The notes under the pieces are model-generated. The model saw only the letters and a list, made by a program, of their open reading frames with translations, made no database searches and was not told the origin of the DNA. 64,000 bases of DNA from Brasilonema sp. UFV-L1 (lineage in GTDB: Bacteria > Cyanobacteriota > Cyanobacteriia > Cyanobacteriales > Nostocaceae), in NCBI RefSeq assembly GCF_012912105.1, contig NZ_QMEA01000137.1, positions 1-64,000 on the forward strand, given 5' to 3'. Positions 17,267 through 28,539 of this stretch are shown here, piece by piece. The first letter of the stretch is position 1. Every line of letters starts with the position of its first letter. The position numbers and the translations under genes are program-made.

Positions 17267-17591
17267 AGTTATGCGATCTCAAGACCTTTGTCAAGTAGAC
17301 TTCATACTTTTTTGAAAAAATATGGAATAAAGAATAACAGGTGGCAGATTAAGAGTCAAATATCTTTAAACCACATACTCTGTAACCTATTTCCTACACC
17401 CGATAACCTTTATCCTGTAATGCTTTACAGTACCAATTTCACATGAAGCTGCATAGAATTGAGCTTTAAAACTGAAATTGTAAGATCACAACGGGCAGAT
17501 TTGCAAGGCATGTGATTTTTTCTTTGGACTTGTTGGGTGGCGATTGCGCACTGACGTTCGTCTGCCTCAGATCCTGACCTCGGTACTGTAG
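17267..17591. other. spacer with no recognisable gene
   Basis: About 320 bases between the fibrillin gene and the toxin-antitoxin promoter. I see no long reading frame, strong hairpin or repeat family member here. Confidence 0.5.
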
Positions 17592-17643
17592 TTTCAATCA
17601 GTCAATCTTTCGTGTATAATGCATTGTATCAAGATGCATTATA
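17592..17643 (+). promoter_or_regulatory. toxin-antitoxin promoter and palindromic operator
   Basis: TATAATGCAT (17615-17624) and ATGCATTATA (17634-17643) are exact inverted repeats with a 9-base gap. The left arm contains a consensus -10 hexamer TATAAT, and a weak -35 (TTTCAA, 17592-17597) lies 17 bases upstream. The palindrome ends 12 bases before the antitoxin ATG. RHH antitoxins bind such palindromes as dimer pairs, so this is probably the autoregulation site. Confidence 0.75.
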
Positions 17644-17655
17644 TTTGAGAGAGCG

Positions 17656-17922
17656 ATGAGCACCACGAGTTTCAGACTGGATGAAGACCTCGAAGAAAAG
17701 CTTGAAATAACCGCTACAAAACTTCAACGTACGAAAGGCTGGGTCATAAACGACGCGTTGCGTCAATACATAACGCGTCAAGAGCAGAAATTGCGGATGC
17801 TTGAAGAAACACAAGAAGCGATCGCCGACATTCAGGCAAGCCGGGTTGTCTCTGGTGAGGAAGTCATGAAGTGGCTTGAAACTTGGGGAACTGTCACTGA
17901 AGAAAAAGCACCCAAGGTATGA
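17656..17922 (+). CDS. RHH (CopG/ParD-like) antitoxin
   Basis: 88 residues. The N-terminus TTSFRLDEDLEEKLEITATKLQRTKGWVINDALRQYI is a ribbon-helix-helix DNA-binding domain; the C-terminal half is charged and would wrap the toxin. It binds DNA as a dimer and neutralises the ParE-like toxin encoded next, whose ATG overlaps its stop by 4 bases (ATGA). A GAGAGAG ribosome site precedes the ATG. The palindromic operator upstream supports autoregulation. Confidence 0.88.
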   Translation: MSTTSFRLDEDLEEKLEITATKLQRTKGWVINDALRQYITRQEQKLRMLEETQEAIADIQASRVVSGEEVMKWLETWGTVTEEKAPKV

Positions 17923-18197
17923 AGCTCAAGTTCTCAGAAAGCGCGGTAAGAGATTTGGTAAGGCTACGCGACTTCATCACCAGGAACGACTCGAACGCGG
18001 CAGAACGGGTATCACTCAGGCTTCGGCAAGCAATAGGAAAGCTTGTACTCAATCCGGATATCGGGCGTCCCGTCCCAGAACTTGAAAACGTACGTGAACT
18101 CATCGCCGGGAACTACGTAGTTCGCTATCTTCAAGAGGATGATACCGTTTTTGTGTTACGGGTATGGCACGGTAAGGAATTCCGTGACTTCGAGTAG
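17919..18197 (+). CDS. ParE/RelE family toxin
   Basis: 92 residues. LKFSESAVRDLVRLRDFI, AAERVSLRLRQAIGKLVLNPDIGRPVPEL, RELIAGNYVVRYLQED and FVLRVWHGKEF give the RelE/ParE fold in order. The sequence is closest to ParE, whose members poison DNA gyrase, but RelE-like mRNA cleavage cannot be excluded from sequence. It overlaps the antitoxin gene by 4 bases and is the last gene of the module. gyrB and a gyrA/parC gene are encoded elsewhere in this window. Confidence 0.86.
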   Translation: MKLKFSESAVRDLVRLRDFITRNDSNAAERVSLRLRQAIGKLVLNPDIGRPVPELENVRELIAGNYVVRYLQEDDTVFVLRVWHGKEFRDFE

Positions 18198-18374
18198 CGC
18201 ATCAGCCGCACAGTCGCCTACCAAGAGTTGGATAATGGGGAGTTATCACATTTTTGTGACCTCCCTTAGCAAGATAAATAACTTAACAAAGCCTCTTAGT
18301 GAGACCTCCTGGTTGTAGAGTGAAATCAATTAGCCTTATATATTGGCAATTGATAACTAAAAGGGAAGAAACTC

Positions 18375-18587
18375 ATGGTTCAACGTGGTTCTAAAGTGCG
18401 TGTTCTCCGCCCAGAATCCTACTGGTACCAAGATGTAGGAACCGTGGCGTCTGTTGACCAAAGCGGTATTAAATACCCAGTCATCGTCCGTTTTGACAAA
18501 GTAAACTACTCTGGCATCAACACCAATAACTTTGCCCAGGCAGAACTATTGGAAGTTGAACCTCCAAAAGCAAAGGCGAAGAAATAA
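18375..18587 (+). CDS. psaE: photosystem I subunit IV
   Basis: 70 residues, the usual PsaE size. [20 protein letters not shown], then [24 protein letters not shown] and [12 protein letters not shown] are diagnostic; the lysine-rich tail is normal. PsaE is the SH3-like peripheral subunit on the cytoplasmic side that helps dock ferredoxin and supports cyclic electron flow. AAGGGAAG lies just upstream of the ATG. The gene is alone between the toxin module and fpg. Confidence 0.97.
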   Translation: MVQRGSKVRVLRPESYWYQDVGTVASVDQSGIKYPVIVRFDKVNYSGINTNNFAQAELLEVEPPKAKAKK

Positions 18588-18684
18588 CAGGCTTTGCCTG
18601 ATTATGATGAGGAAGATGAGGAGAATGAGGAAGTATCTCCCTTATCCTTCCATCTCCCTCATCTGTTTATCTTCTAAATTAAAG

Positions 18685-19536
18685 ATGCCTGAACTGCCTG
18701 AAGTTGAAACAGTCCGGCGGGGTCTGAATCAATTGACCCTTAACCAAAAAATTACGGGTGGAGATGTTCTGCTTCATCGCACACTCGCCCACCCGTTTTC
18801 TGTAGAAGAGTTTGTCACCCGAATCAAAGGGAGTGTAATCACAACTTGGCATCGTCGCGGCAAATATCTCTTAGCCGAACTCTCCGTTTCCTCCTCATCT
18901 TCTCCATGCTCTATACTGGGTGTTCATCTGCGAATGACAGGTCAACTTCTGTGGCTACATCGAGACGAGCTGTTACACAAGCACACACGAATCAGATTGT
19001 TTTTTGAAGATGAACACGAATTGCGCTTTATTGACCAGCGGACCTTTGGTCAAATGTGGTGGGTTCCTCCAGGAGTTGCACCAGAAAGTATCATTACAGG
19101 TTTGAGAAAATTAGCAGTTGACCCCTTTTCACCTGAATTTACTGTTGAGTATTTGGCGCGAAAGCTGCGAAACCGCCGCCGTCCCATAAAAACAGCACTT
19201 CTTGATCAGTCAATAGTAGCGGGTTTAGGTAATATCTACGCTGATGAAGCGCTGTTTCTGAGTGGAGTTTTGCCACAAACATTATGTACACATTTGCAAC
19301 CAGAGCAAATTGAGCGTTTGCGCTCTTGTATCATTCAAGTGTTAAAAGCCAGCATTGAGGCTGGTGGTACGACGTTCAGTAATTTCCTAAATGTCAAGGG
19401 AGTCAACGGTAACTACGGTGGAGTTGCCTGGGTTTATAACCGTGCTGGAGAACCCTGTCGAGTTTGTAGTACAGCAATTCAACGGACTCGGTTAGCTGGG
19501 CGTTCCAGTCATTATTGTGTTCAATGCCAACGATAA
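18685..19536 (+). CDS. mutM: formamidopyrimidine-DNA glycosylase
   Basis: 283 residues from the conserved MPELPEVETVRRGL, whose proline-2 is the catalytic nucleophile; the open frame upstream to 18532 is not part of it. LGVHLRMTGQL, the helix-two-turn-helix KTALLDQSIVAGLGNIYADEALF and the zinc finger CRVCSTAIQRTRLAGRSSHYC are intact. It removes 8-oxoguanine and ring-opened purines. A serine-rich SVSSSSSPCS near residue 72 looks like a small in-frame insertion between strands, and the bases encoding it (TCCTCCTCATCTTCTCC) resemble the repetitive spacer upstream. Confidence 0.95.
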   Translation: MPELPEVETVRRGLNQLTLNQKITGGDVLLHRTLAHPFSVEEFVTRIKGSVITTWHRRGKYLLAELSVSSSSSPCSILGVHLRMTGQLLWLHRDELLHKHTRIRLFFEDEHELRFIDQRTFGQMWWVPPGVAPESIITGLRKLAVDPFSPEFTVEYLARKLRNRRRPIKTALLDQSIVAGLGNIYADEALFLSGVLPQTLCTHLQPEQIERLRSCIIQVLKASIEAGGTTFSNFLNVKGVNGNYGGVAWVYNRAGEPCRVCSTAIQRTRLAGRSSHYCVQCQR

Positions 19537-20088
19537 GCAATTTAAAAGTCAAAATCAAAAAGGTTACAACTTAATATTGAAATTTTTAATGTATAAAAAA
19601 TCATGTATTGATATGATACAATTCTGAACTTAGATTCTGAATTTTGAATAAATGCAAATGAGAGCAGAAGGTTATCTAAAAACCATCTGCGTACATCTGC
19701 GCGCACCTACAGTTGCAATTTTGGATTCTGAAGAAGCTACTATCAGTAGAAAATTTAAGGAATCTAAACATAGCAGCCATAAAACTAACTGAATATCTAC
19801 GCAAAGAATGTATAAGACATATCCCAACACAAATAGGGAGGAAGTAACTCCTGCTTTATAAGGACTTGATGCGAGCTAAAATCCTGATTGAAGAAGTCAG
19901 AATTCAGCCAGCCCAAATCAGTAGCGGGTTAAATCCCCTGCGGATTTGAGACTACTGAACCAAAGAGCGTAGGGATCTTAAAGCCATTGATTCAACCGAG
20001 CATTGCTTGAGGAGTCATTCTGATTCCTGGTTCCTGATTCCTGAATTCTTTCTTAATCAAACAATTTACATACTCACGAGGGAAACTC
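19537..20088. other. 550-bp spacer without a recognised gene
   Basis: AT-rich sequence between mutM and ndhO. There is a short near-repeat ACCATCTGCGTACATCTGCG around 19681-19700 but no convincing reading frame, terminator or riboswitch. The leader of ndhO is probably included in its last 100 bases. Confidence 0.5.
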
Positions 20089-20304
20089 ATGGCTGTAAAA
20101 AGAGGAGATATGGTTCGTGCTGTCCGCGAGAAGCTGGAAAACAGTCTAGAAGCGCAAGCTAGTGACTCTCGTTTTCCTTCTTATTTGTTTGAGACCAAGG
20201 GTGAAATCGTAGATATCAAAGGTGATTATGCCTTTGTAAAGTTTGGGAAAGTACCAACTCCAAACATTTGGTTACGTCTGGATCAACTTGAAGAATTTAA
20301 ATAA
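20089..20304 (+). CDS. ndhO: NAD(P)H-quinone oxidoreductase subunit O
   Basis: 71 residues. [34 protein letters not shown], then [19 protein letters not shown] and [15 protein letters not shown] identify NdhO, a cyanobacteria/plastid-specific subunit of the NDH-1 complex active in respiration and cyclic electron flow. GAGGGAAA lies before the ATG. The mdh gene begins 19 bases after its stop, so the two are likely co-transcribed. Confidence 0.95.
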   Translation: MAVKRGDMVRAVREKLENSLEAQASDSRFPSYLFETKGEIVDIKGDYAFVKFGKVPTPNIWLRLDQLEEFK

Positions 20305-20323
20305 CACTCAACCATTCGCAAAT

Positions 20324-21304
20324 ATGAGTTATTCCCCTTCCTCCCCAATCAAGTGTCATTCACCCCGTGTCACCGTTATTGGTGCTGGTAAAGTTGGTAG
20401 TACTTTAGCCCAACGCATAGCCGAAAAAAATCTGGCAGATGTTGTGTTGCTTGATATTGTCGAGGGTATGCCCCGAGGACTAGCACTGGATTTGATGGAA
20501 GCAAGGGGAATTGAACAGCATAATCGTCGAATCACTGGTACAACCAACTATGCTGAAACATCTGGTTCTAATGTTGTAGTCATCACAGCAGGTTTTCCTC
20601 GTAAACCGGGCATGACTCGAGATGATTTGCTTTTAACAAATGCGAAGATAGTAGTCGAAGCTGCGAAGAAAGCAATGACTTATTCTCCCGATGCTGTCTA
20701 TATCGTTGTCACAAATCCCTTGGATGTGATGACTTATTTGGTATGGCAAGCAATCGGACTACCACGCAATCGCATTATGGGTATGGCTGGTGTGTTAGAC
20801 TCAGCACGCTTTGAAAGCTTTATTGCGATGGAATTAGGAGTTTGTCCCCTTGATGTTAAAGCAATGGTGCTAGGTAGCCACGGAGATTTAATGGTACCCT
20901 TACCACGTTATGCGACTGTTAACGGTATTCCGATTACAGAATTGCTAACTACAGCGACGATTGAGCGATTAGTGGAACGTACCCGTAATGGTGGTGCAGA
21001 AATTGTGGAACTGATGCAGACAGGTGGTGCTTTCTATACACCCGCCTCTTCTACCTACGTAATGGTGGAATCGATATTGCGAAATCAGTCACGTCTGTTG
21101 CCAATCGCGGCGTATCTTCAAGGTGAATACGGTTTAAATGATATTTTTATCGGTGTTCCTTGTCGCTTGGGATATAGCGGAATTGAGGAAGTCGTGGAAT
21201 TAAAACTGACTGATGCAGAAAGAAATGCTTTACATACTTCCGCACAAGAAGTACGTAAGAATATTGCCCGTTCTCAGGAAGTTTTCGCTGCTGTCAGTCG
21301 GTAG
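20324..21304 (+). CDS. mdh: malate dehydrogenase (LDH-like type)
   Basis: 326 residues. VTVIGAGKVGSTLAQRIAEK is the NAD-binding loop; ITAGFPRKPGMTRDDLLLTNA carries the mobile active-site loop with the arginine that selects malate; VLGSHGDLMVPLPRY holds the catalytic histidine. The enzyme interconverts malate and oxaloacetate with NAD(H). The ATG at 20324 is preferred over the long open frame from 20243, which runs through ndhO. A perfect terminator hairpin follows. Confidence 0.93.
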   Translation: MSYSPSSPIKCHSPRVTVIGAGKVGSTLAQRIAEKNLADVVLLDIVEGMPRGLALDLMEARGIEQHNRRITGTTNYAETSGSNVVVITAGFPRKPGMTRDDLLLTNAKIVVEAAKKAMTYSPDAVYIVVTNPLDVMTYLVWQAIGLPRNRIMGMAGVLDSARFESFIAMELGVCPLDVKAMVLGSHGDLMVPLPRYATVNGIPITELLTTATIERLVERTRNGGAEIVELMQTGGAFYTPASSTYVMVESILRNQSRLLPIAAYLQGEYGLNDIFIGVPCRLGYSGIEEVVELKLTDAERNALHTSAQEVRKNIARSQEVFAAVSR

Positions 21305-21342
21305 TATTACGTCTGTCTCGCCCGTCACCAAAAGATTTTTTC

Positions 21343-21385
21343 TTTTATGATCTCCGCTTCTTCTTTGAAAGCGGAGATCATAAAA
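21343..21385. terminator. strong hairpin terminator after mdh
   Basis: A perfect 17-bp stem pairs TTTTATGATCTCCGCTT (21343-21359) with AAGCGGAGATCATAAAA (21369-21385), loop 9 bases. It lies between mdh and the converging SGNH gene, and A/T at both stem bases lets it act on both strands. Confidence 0.85.
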
Positions 21386-21415
21386 GCTTTGTTGTAATAA
21401 TATTGATTTTTGACC

Positions 21416-22213
21416 CTAACACTCTGTAAAAACATCTTCAGTGGAAATGTTTTTTAAAATAGTTCGATTAGTGTCGTTTACATATTTTTCAATAACATTC
21501 TTCCACTTTAAATATCCTCGACCATTTAAATGCAAACCATCCTCTGTATAACAAATATCTAATTGATTTTCCGAATCTGATACGTGAGAATAAACATCTA
21601 TATACTGATAGGAAAACTCTTTTGCCAGTTCTATTAAGTGTAAATTTAATTGCACTATATTATTGTTGTCTTGCCAGTAACGAGTTATCTTGTTATGAAC
21701 TGGCAAAACGCTTTCAATAAAAACCTCTGTGTTCGGTATTTTGTTTTTAAACTCCGTCAAAATAGCAGAATATACAAGTAGTATTTGTTCTATAGTTTTA
21801 ACAGCCTGACCCAAGCCAAGCATATCATTAATACCCACCATTAAGAAAATTTTCTTGGGTTTCGATGCTAATATTGTGTCTAGGCGATTCAGGATCAAAT
21901 CCGTAGTATCACCACCAATGCCACGATTTCTGATATTAGGATTTTGTAATAACTCTGACCAGTCAACTTGTTCAGTCAGGCTATCTCCTAAAAAAATAAT
22001 TTCTAAACCCGATTTCGGCAAAAGTTCAAACAGACTCTTTTTATGAAGATAGTATGGATCATAATCTTCTTTTGGCGAATTTTTGTTGAGAATTTTCTTG
22101 TAAAAATATTCCCAACCACCTTTTTTCATCCAGAAAAAAGTCCCAAGTACAAAACACAAAAGATTGAGTGTTAAAGAAGTAAACAGTAATAAGATTATGG
22201 CTCTATTATTCAT
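21416..22213 (-). CDS. SGNH/GDSL family hydrolase
   Basis: 265 residues with one N-terminal membrane segment (about residues 5-28), so probably anchored with the enzyme outside. The four SGNH blocks are visible: IIFLGDSLTEQ (nucleophile Ser), NRGIGGDTTD (Gly), LMVGINDM (Asn) and the C-terminal DGLHLNGRGY (Asp-His). These are esterases or lipases, often acting on acetylated polysaccharide. Substrate cannot be read from sequence. It shares no operon; the terminator at 21343-21385 lies downstream. Confidence 0.85.
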   Translation of the reverse strand: MNNRAIILLLFTSLTLNLLCFVLGTFFWMKKGGWEYFYKKILNKNSPKEDYDPYYLHKKSLFELLPKSGLEIIFLGDSLTEQVDWSELLQNPNIRNRGIGGDTTDLILNRLDTILASKPKKIFLMVGINDMLGLGQAVKTIEQILLVYSAILTEFKNKIPNTEVFIESVLPVHNKITRYWQDNNNIVQLNLHLIELAKEFSYQYIDVYSHVSDSENQLDICYTEDGLHLNGRGYLKWKNVIEKYVNDTNRTILKNISTEDVFTEC

Positions 22214-22380
22214 GTTTTTTTTAGCAAGTCAATGCTTTGCTTTTTCTTTTAAGAAGGTACAGATTTAATAATGTATATACAAAAAAGATGACCGAATTGT
22301 AAAGGCACGATTCGATTTGCACTTAACTAACGTATTTTAATAGGTTGTTTACATAAAATTACTAGGTTTACATAAAGTAT

Positions 22381-23358
22381 TTATGGGAGATATATGAATT
22401 TCTCTACAGAATGCCATACTTCTTTTAGTAAATCGGGATTTTCGATATCAAACCACTCAATTTGAGGATATGCTCTAAACCAAGTACGTTGGCGCTTGGC
22501 AAATTGTCGTGTATGCAAAACAGTTAATTCTTTTGCTTCATCCAAAGAAATCTCTCCTGCCAAATATTGTTTAATTTCCTGATATCCTAAAGTATTCAGT
22601 AAAGGTAAATCAGCACCATATTTCTTGCAAAGGTATTCTACCTCTGTGACCAAACCATCTGCAATCATCTTCTCTGTACGCTGTGCAATGCGTTGGGTAA
22701 GGTAAGCAGAATCACAGTCTAAACCGATTTGCAAAATCTGATAATTTGGAGGGGTTTCTCCTTGCTGCTCTGAAATTGAGCGACCAGTGACGTAAAATAC
22801 CTCCAATGCTCTTAAAGTCCGCACTAAGTCATGAGGATGAATCTTTTGTGCGGCAATGAAGTCAACTTGTTGTAACATGGCATACAATTGCATTTGACCT
22901 AAAGATTCTAGTTGCGATCGCAATTCCTTGTGCGGTGCAACCCTGGGAATCTTCATCCCCTGCGTAATAGAACGTATGTATAAGCCAGTCCCACCAACTA
23001 AGAAAAGAGGGGGACAAGAAGCAGAGGGGACAAGGGGAAAAATTTTCTTTTTGTCTGTTTGTCTGTTTGTCTGTTTGTCACCGTGTTCAATAATTGGAGG
23101 AGAAGCAATTAAAGCCTGTGCTTGCTCTTGATAGTCTGCAACAGTCATATTGTCTGTGGGGTCACAGATATTTATAAGATAGTGCGGTACTAACTTTTGT
23201 TCAGCTTCTGTAGGTTTAGCCGTGCCAATATTAAACTCCCGATAAACCTGACGAGAATCCGCACTCAGAATTATTGAGTCTAGCCGCATCGCTAAATCCA
23301 ACGCTAACCCCGACTTACCAGTCGCTGTCGCGCCACAAATCACAATTAATTTAGTCAT
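22381..23358 (-). CDS. miaA: tRNA dimethylallyltransferase
   Basis: 325 residues. The P-loop GATATGKSGLALDLA, ILSADSRQVYREFNIGTAKP, LVGGTGLYIRSI and the C-terminal RQFAKRQRTWFR are MiaA landmarks; it adds a dimethylallyl group to A37 of tRNAs reading UNN codons. Between ALIAS and PLFLVGGTG lies an extra segment (about residues 88-116, HGDKQTNRQTDKKK...) encoded by an octamer repeat, TCTGTTTG, on the plus strand at 23052-23079. The frame is kept, so the enzyme is probably active with a surface loop added. Confidence 0.93.
   Translation of the reverse strand: MTKLIVICGATATGKSGLALDLAMRLDSIILSADSRQVYREFNIGTAKPTEAEQKLVPHYLINICDPTDNMTVADYQEQAQALIASPPIIEHGDKQTNRQTDKKKIFPLVPSASCPPLFLVGGTGLYIRSITQGMKIPRVAPHKELRSQLESLGQMQLYAMLQQVDFIAAQKIHPHDLVRTLRALEVFYVTGRSISEQQGETPPNYQILQIGLDCDSAYLTQRIAQRTEKMIADGLVTEVEYLCKKYGADLPLLNTLGYQEIKQYLAGEISLDEAKELTVLHTRQFAKRQRTWFRAYPQIEWFDIENPDLLKEVWHSVEKFIYLP
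23052..23079. repeat. octamer tandem repeat inside miaA
   Basis: About 3.5 copies of TGTCTGTT at period eight, read in frame on the minus strand as a Lys/Gln/Thr/Asp-rich loop. It interrupts the usual spacing before the GGTGLY motif. Confidence 0.85.
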
Positions 23359-23370
23359 TAGTCAATAATT

Positions 23371-23541
23371 CAGTACACAGTACACAGTAAAGGAGTCACC
23401 GAGTCAGGAGTCACCGAGTCAGGAGTCGCAATTCTTTATTTATTTCTTCTGAATCAAGAATTGCACCAATTGCTGAATTCTTCTTCAAACTGATAACTGG
23501 TAACTGATAACTGATAACTGATAACTGATAACTGATAACTT
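23371..23541. repeat. clustered tandem repeats between miaA and gyrB
   Basis: In order: TACACAG heptamers (about 23371-23386), a GGAGTCACCGAGTCA unit repeated (23392-23428), and seven or so AACTGAT heptamers (23488-23541). They fill most of the miaA-gyrB spacer; the gyrB promoter must lie inside or after them. Confidence 0.85.
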
Positions 23542-23585
23542 GTTAGGTGCATCCCCATCATAAACTTCTCTTCAAATTGCCCTAA

Positions 23586-25616
<2,031 letters not shown>

Positions 25617-25681
25617 TCCAACCAGCTATTTACTTTAAGTTCGCTAATAACTTGTTAGACTAATCAGTAAGTCGCAAGTGA

Positions 25682-25708
25682 AAGTCCAAAGCTTTAAACT
25701 TTGGACTT
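25682..25708 (+). terminator. hairpin after gyrB
   Basis: AAGTCCAAAG (25682-25691) pairs exactly with CTTTGGACTT (25699-25708), loop 7 bases, about 65 bases after the gyrB stop. There is no long T-run immediately after it, so termination is likely but not certain. Confidence 0.5.
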
Positions 25709-25900
25709 CGGAGCGCTTTTGTAAATTTCTTCAGATTTTGAGGCTGAGTTGTTGAAACCGGAAAAGCCAACCTCCACCCAGCAAAGCGAAGTCGGTTGTG
25801 CTACTTCATAATTTATGTCTTAAAAGTGAAGAACGCACTCAGCTACTTTATTAACTTTTGTAAAAAGTTATGGATTCTTTAATACCCATATTCATAATCC

Positions 25901-26518
25901 ATGAAAGCAAGCAAAAGCATTTCAGCAAAACTATTGTTTTGCATGATTTTTGCAGTTAACCTCGTTGCTTTGTCTGCTTGTGGTCAGCCTACAGTGGATA
26001 ATAGAACTGCTCCTCAAACTGCGCAAACTCCAAAAGCAGATTTTTCTACAGTTTCTCCAATTGCGGAAACTCCTACAACACCAACAGCAAGCAAAAACCT
26101 AGCAGAGCTAGCACGCTCAGCATCTAGTGAAAGCTCTTTTACAACCCTAACACGAGTAGTCGAAGCCGCAGGCTTAACTCAACAAATGGCAAAACAAGGA
26201 CCTTATACAGTCTTTGCTCCGACTAATGCTGCTTTTGCTGCTTTACCAAAAGGTACAGTTGAGAGCCTTCTCAAACCAGAAAACAAGCAGAAATTAACGA
26301 GGCTTCTAAGTTACCATGTTTTACCCGGACAAGTCACATCCAGTCAACTGACATCAGGACAAGTCAAAACAGTTGAAGGTTCTGCTGTAACAGTAAAGGT
26401 TAACACCACAACCAATACTATCATCGTAAACGATGCTAAAGTCATTCAAGCAGACATTCCAGCTAGTAATGGCGTTGTTCACGTAGTAGACAAAGTTATA
26501 CTACCTCCTAAATTCTAA
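25901..26518 (+). CDS. fasciclin domain lipoprotein
   Basis: 205 residues. A lipoprotein signal ends VALSAC near residue 27 (lipobox). A Thr/Pro/Ala-rich linker runs to about residue 65, then a single FAS1 domain: SSFTTLTRVVEAAGLTQQM, the PYTVFAPTNAAFAALP H1-like block, LSYHVLPGQV, and GVVHVVDKVILPP at the end. FAS1 domains are secreted adhesion or surface modules. It should be anchored in the envelope. No operon partner is near. Confidence 0.92.
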   Translation: MKASKSISAKLLFCMIFAVNLVALSACGQPTVDNRTAPQTAQTPKADFSTVSPIAETPTTPTASKNLAELARSASSESSFTTLTRVVEAAGLTQQMAKQGPYTVFAPTNAAFAALPKGTVESLLKPENKQKLTRLLSYHVLPGQVTSSQLTSGQVKTVEGSAVTVKVNTTTNTIIVNDAKVIQADIPASNGVVHVVDKVILPPKF

Positions 26519-28539
26519 ATTTCCAGCAAGTTTTGGCTCTCGTTAAATAACAAAGTGATCACCGAACAAAGAACTCACAACGGACTAGCCCAATTTTTTC
26601 ACCTGCTCCGTAGTGCGTCATTGTGAAAGAGTCACTGGTAATCGTTTTTACTAGTCCGCCTGTGGCAATCATTTTTCACACTTGGTATAACTTATGAAGT
26701 TTTTATATTAATAAAAATAATTTATTTTTAAAATATAATGAGTTTTTTTTATAAAAAAGCGTTGAAAGCGCAAATTATTGTAAATAAGTATGTCACGAAA
26801 AGTGAAGTTAGCTCAAACCCTCTTCCTTTCTAGCCTGAGAATAGAACGCAACAACTCAAGCAGGCACAACAATCAAAGGAAAAAATCTTTTTCATGGCAA
26901 GAACCGTGGGATTTTCCCATGAATGCCTGATTTGAAAATGAAGAACCTCCTTGTTTGCTCCTGACCTTCCTCTCGTGTTTTTGATGCCCAGGATCACTGC
27001 GCCGAATAGTAAGTTATAGTATATCTCGCATCTATCTTATGAAATAAGGCGTTATGTGGGTGATTATCGATAGTCCTATCTGTCAAATCCTTTTTGAATT
27101 GATTAAAATATCGTTGGATACAATAAGAACAGTTTGTCAAGATTCATAAGGTTGAAGTTTCAACAGTGCGTTAACGTGTGATTAAGAGCAAATTGACTCA
27201 GTCTACATTCCTTGTCTATCTAACTGATGCTGCCAAAGTCTTGACTCCTGAGTTAAAGTGATTGGCAGAACAAGGTTAAGTGACCACAAAACACCACCAT
27301 TGTTCTATTCCCATTCATGGTGCCTATGGTACGCCCAATAGAAGAAAACACAAAGCCACCTTAGATAGGCTGTGTATGACATACTTGTCGCCAGATGGCG
27401 ATCTTAACTCTACTCAGTAGCTTGTAAAGGAAATGTAAAAATGAGTATACTCATTTTTTTGACTTAATTTGTCAAAAAACATGCAGTTTATAGGTAATAA
27501 ATGTTCCACGTAAGACCTTGGACAAGTTAGAAGCCGGTGTGACAACATAAAATTGAAATGAGAATACCGCTTCATTGCTCGTGCTGAAAAACTGCGGTGC
27601 CTCATAAGCCTTAGCGCTTGATCACCTGCTTGCGAATGAGCCAGTCCGACGCCACTTGCACCGACTTGGGAAAACCCCCCAAACGCAGTGGCTCCTCAAT
27701 TAGGCACAGCAGCCCTCCTGTGTGACTTGCTCGTCTTTGGTTCTCACGCACTTGTGCGATAACGGAGCGTTCCCCCCTGGGTACTCTGGAACTCCGCTTA
27801 ACGTCCAACAGCCCACTGGCAAGGGCGGACAGAAATGCACGCCACTTGCGACAACCGGAAGCTTAGGCTCCCCTCTGGGGTTGGAGGAGACTCGGGCTAC
27901 TGCCTCCCCAAGCATGGTCCTCCCTAAGTCGGAACACGAGTATATCCCGACACAAAAAACTGGGCAAGGTCAGCGGTGGACTCACAGCAAGTGGCTCACA
28001 ATGCTCTCATCGGGCGATTTTTCTGGAGGAACCGCGATTTTTCGCTTGTTTTACCCAACTCCTGCAATTTCACAAAGTTTTGGAGAAAATACAAAAGTAC
28101 GGGTTCTTTTTTCTATGTCTTACTTTTTGTGGAATAGCCTTCAATTTGCTCAAAAAATTCATGATTACGACACAAAAACAGTGCAATTTCTGTGAAACAG
28201 GCTACAATCGGAACAGTCTTTACAAAAGAATCTCCCAACAGTCATATTCATTTGTATGGAGTGCTAAATTTTTTTAGCAAGATGGGTCTTTTTTAGACTA
28301 GCTAGTTAAAAGTTATGTTGCTGTGCAACACACATGGTGTTGACTAAGGATTAAGAATTGACCTTCAACTAAGCTTTTCCTCTAAGGGAAAATTCCGTTA
28401 TGAAGGTGTAAAAATTCTCAAGTTATCTTAGGCAAAGTCGCCAAAAGCACTCTTTTTCTTCTGTTGGTAAATAGTTCACCTTAAGAGCAGCAAACACGTC
28501 TTAAGTAATTGATTCTGCAAGGAGCATGAGGAACGCGGC
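26519..28539. other. 2-kb gene-poor region with repeat debris
   Basis: No convincing gene. GGACTAG (26582-26588) and CTAGTCC (26651-26657) form a loose inverted repeat. From 27175 the plus strand reads as about 35 protein-like residues (KSKLTQSTFLVYLTDAAKVL) before frame stops, suggesting a decayed gene I cannot name. 27610-27930 is GC-rich with cyanobacterial repeat words (ACTTGGGAAAACCCCCC, GGCTCCTC) and yields open frames with no family resemblance. The last 200 bases should contain the sigA promoter. Confidence 0.5.

Noticed and set aside
27722-28195. 157-codon plus-strand open frame
   Set aside because: It lies on GC-rich repeat words, has odd composition (Gly, Thr, Ser, Pro) and no recognisable motif or ribosome site; treated as chance in repeat DNA.
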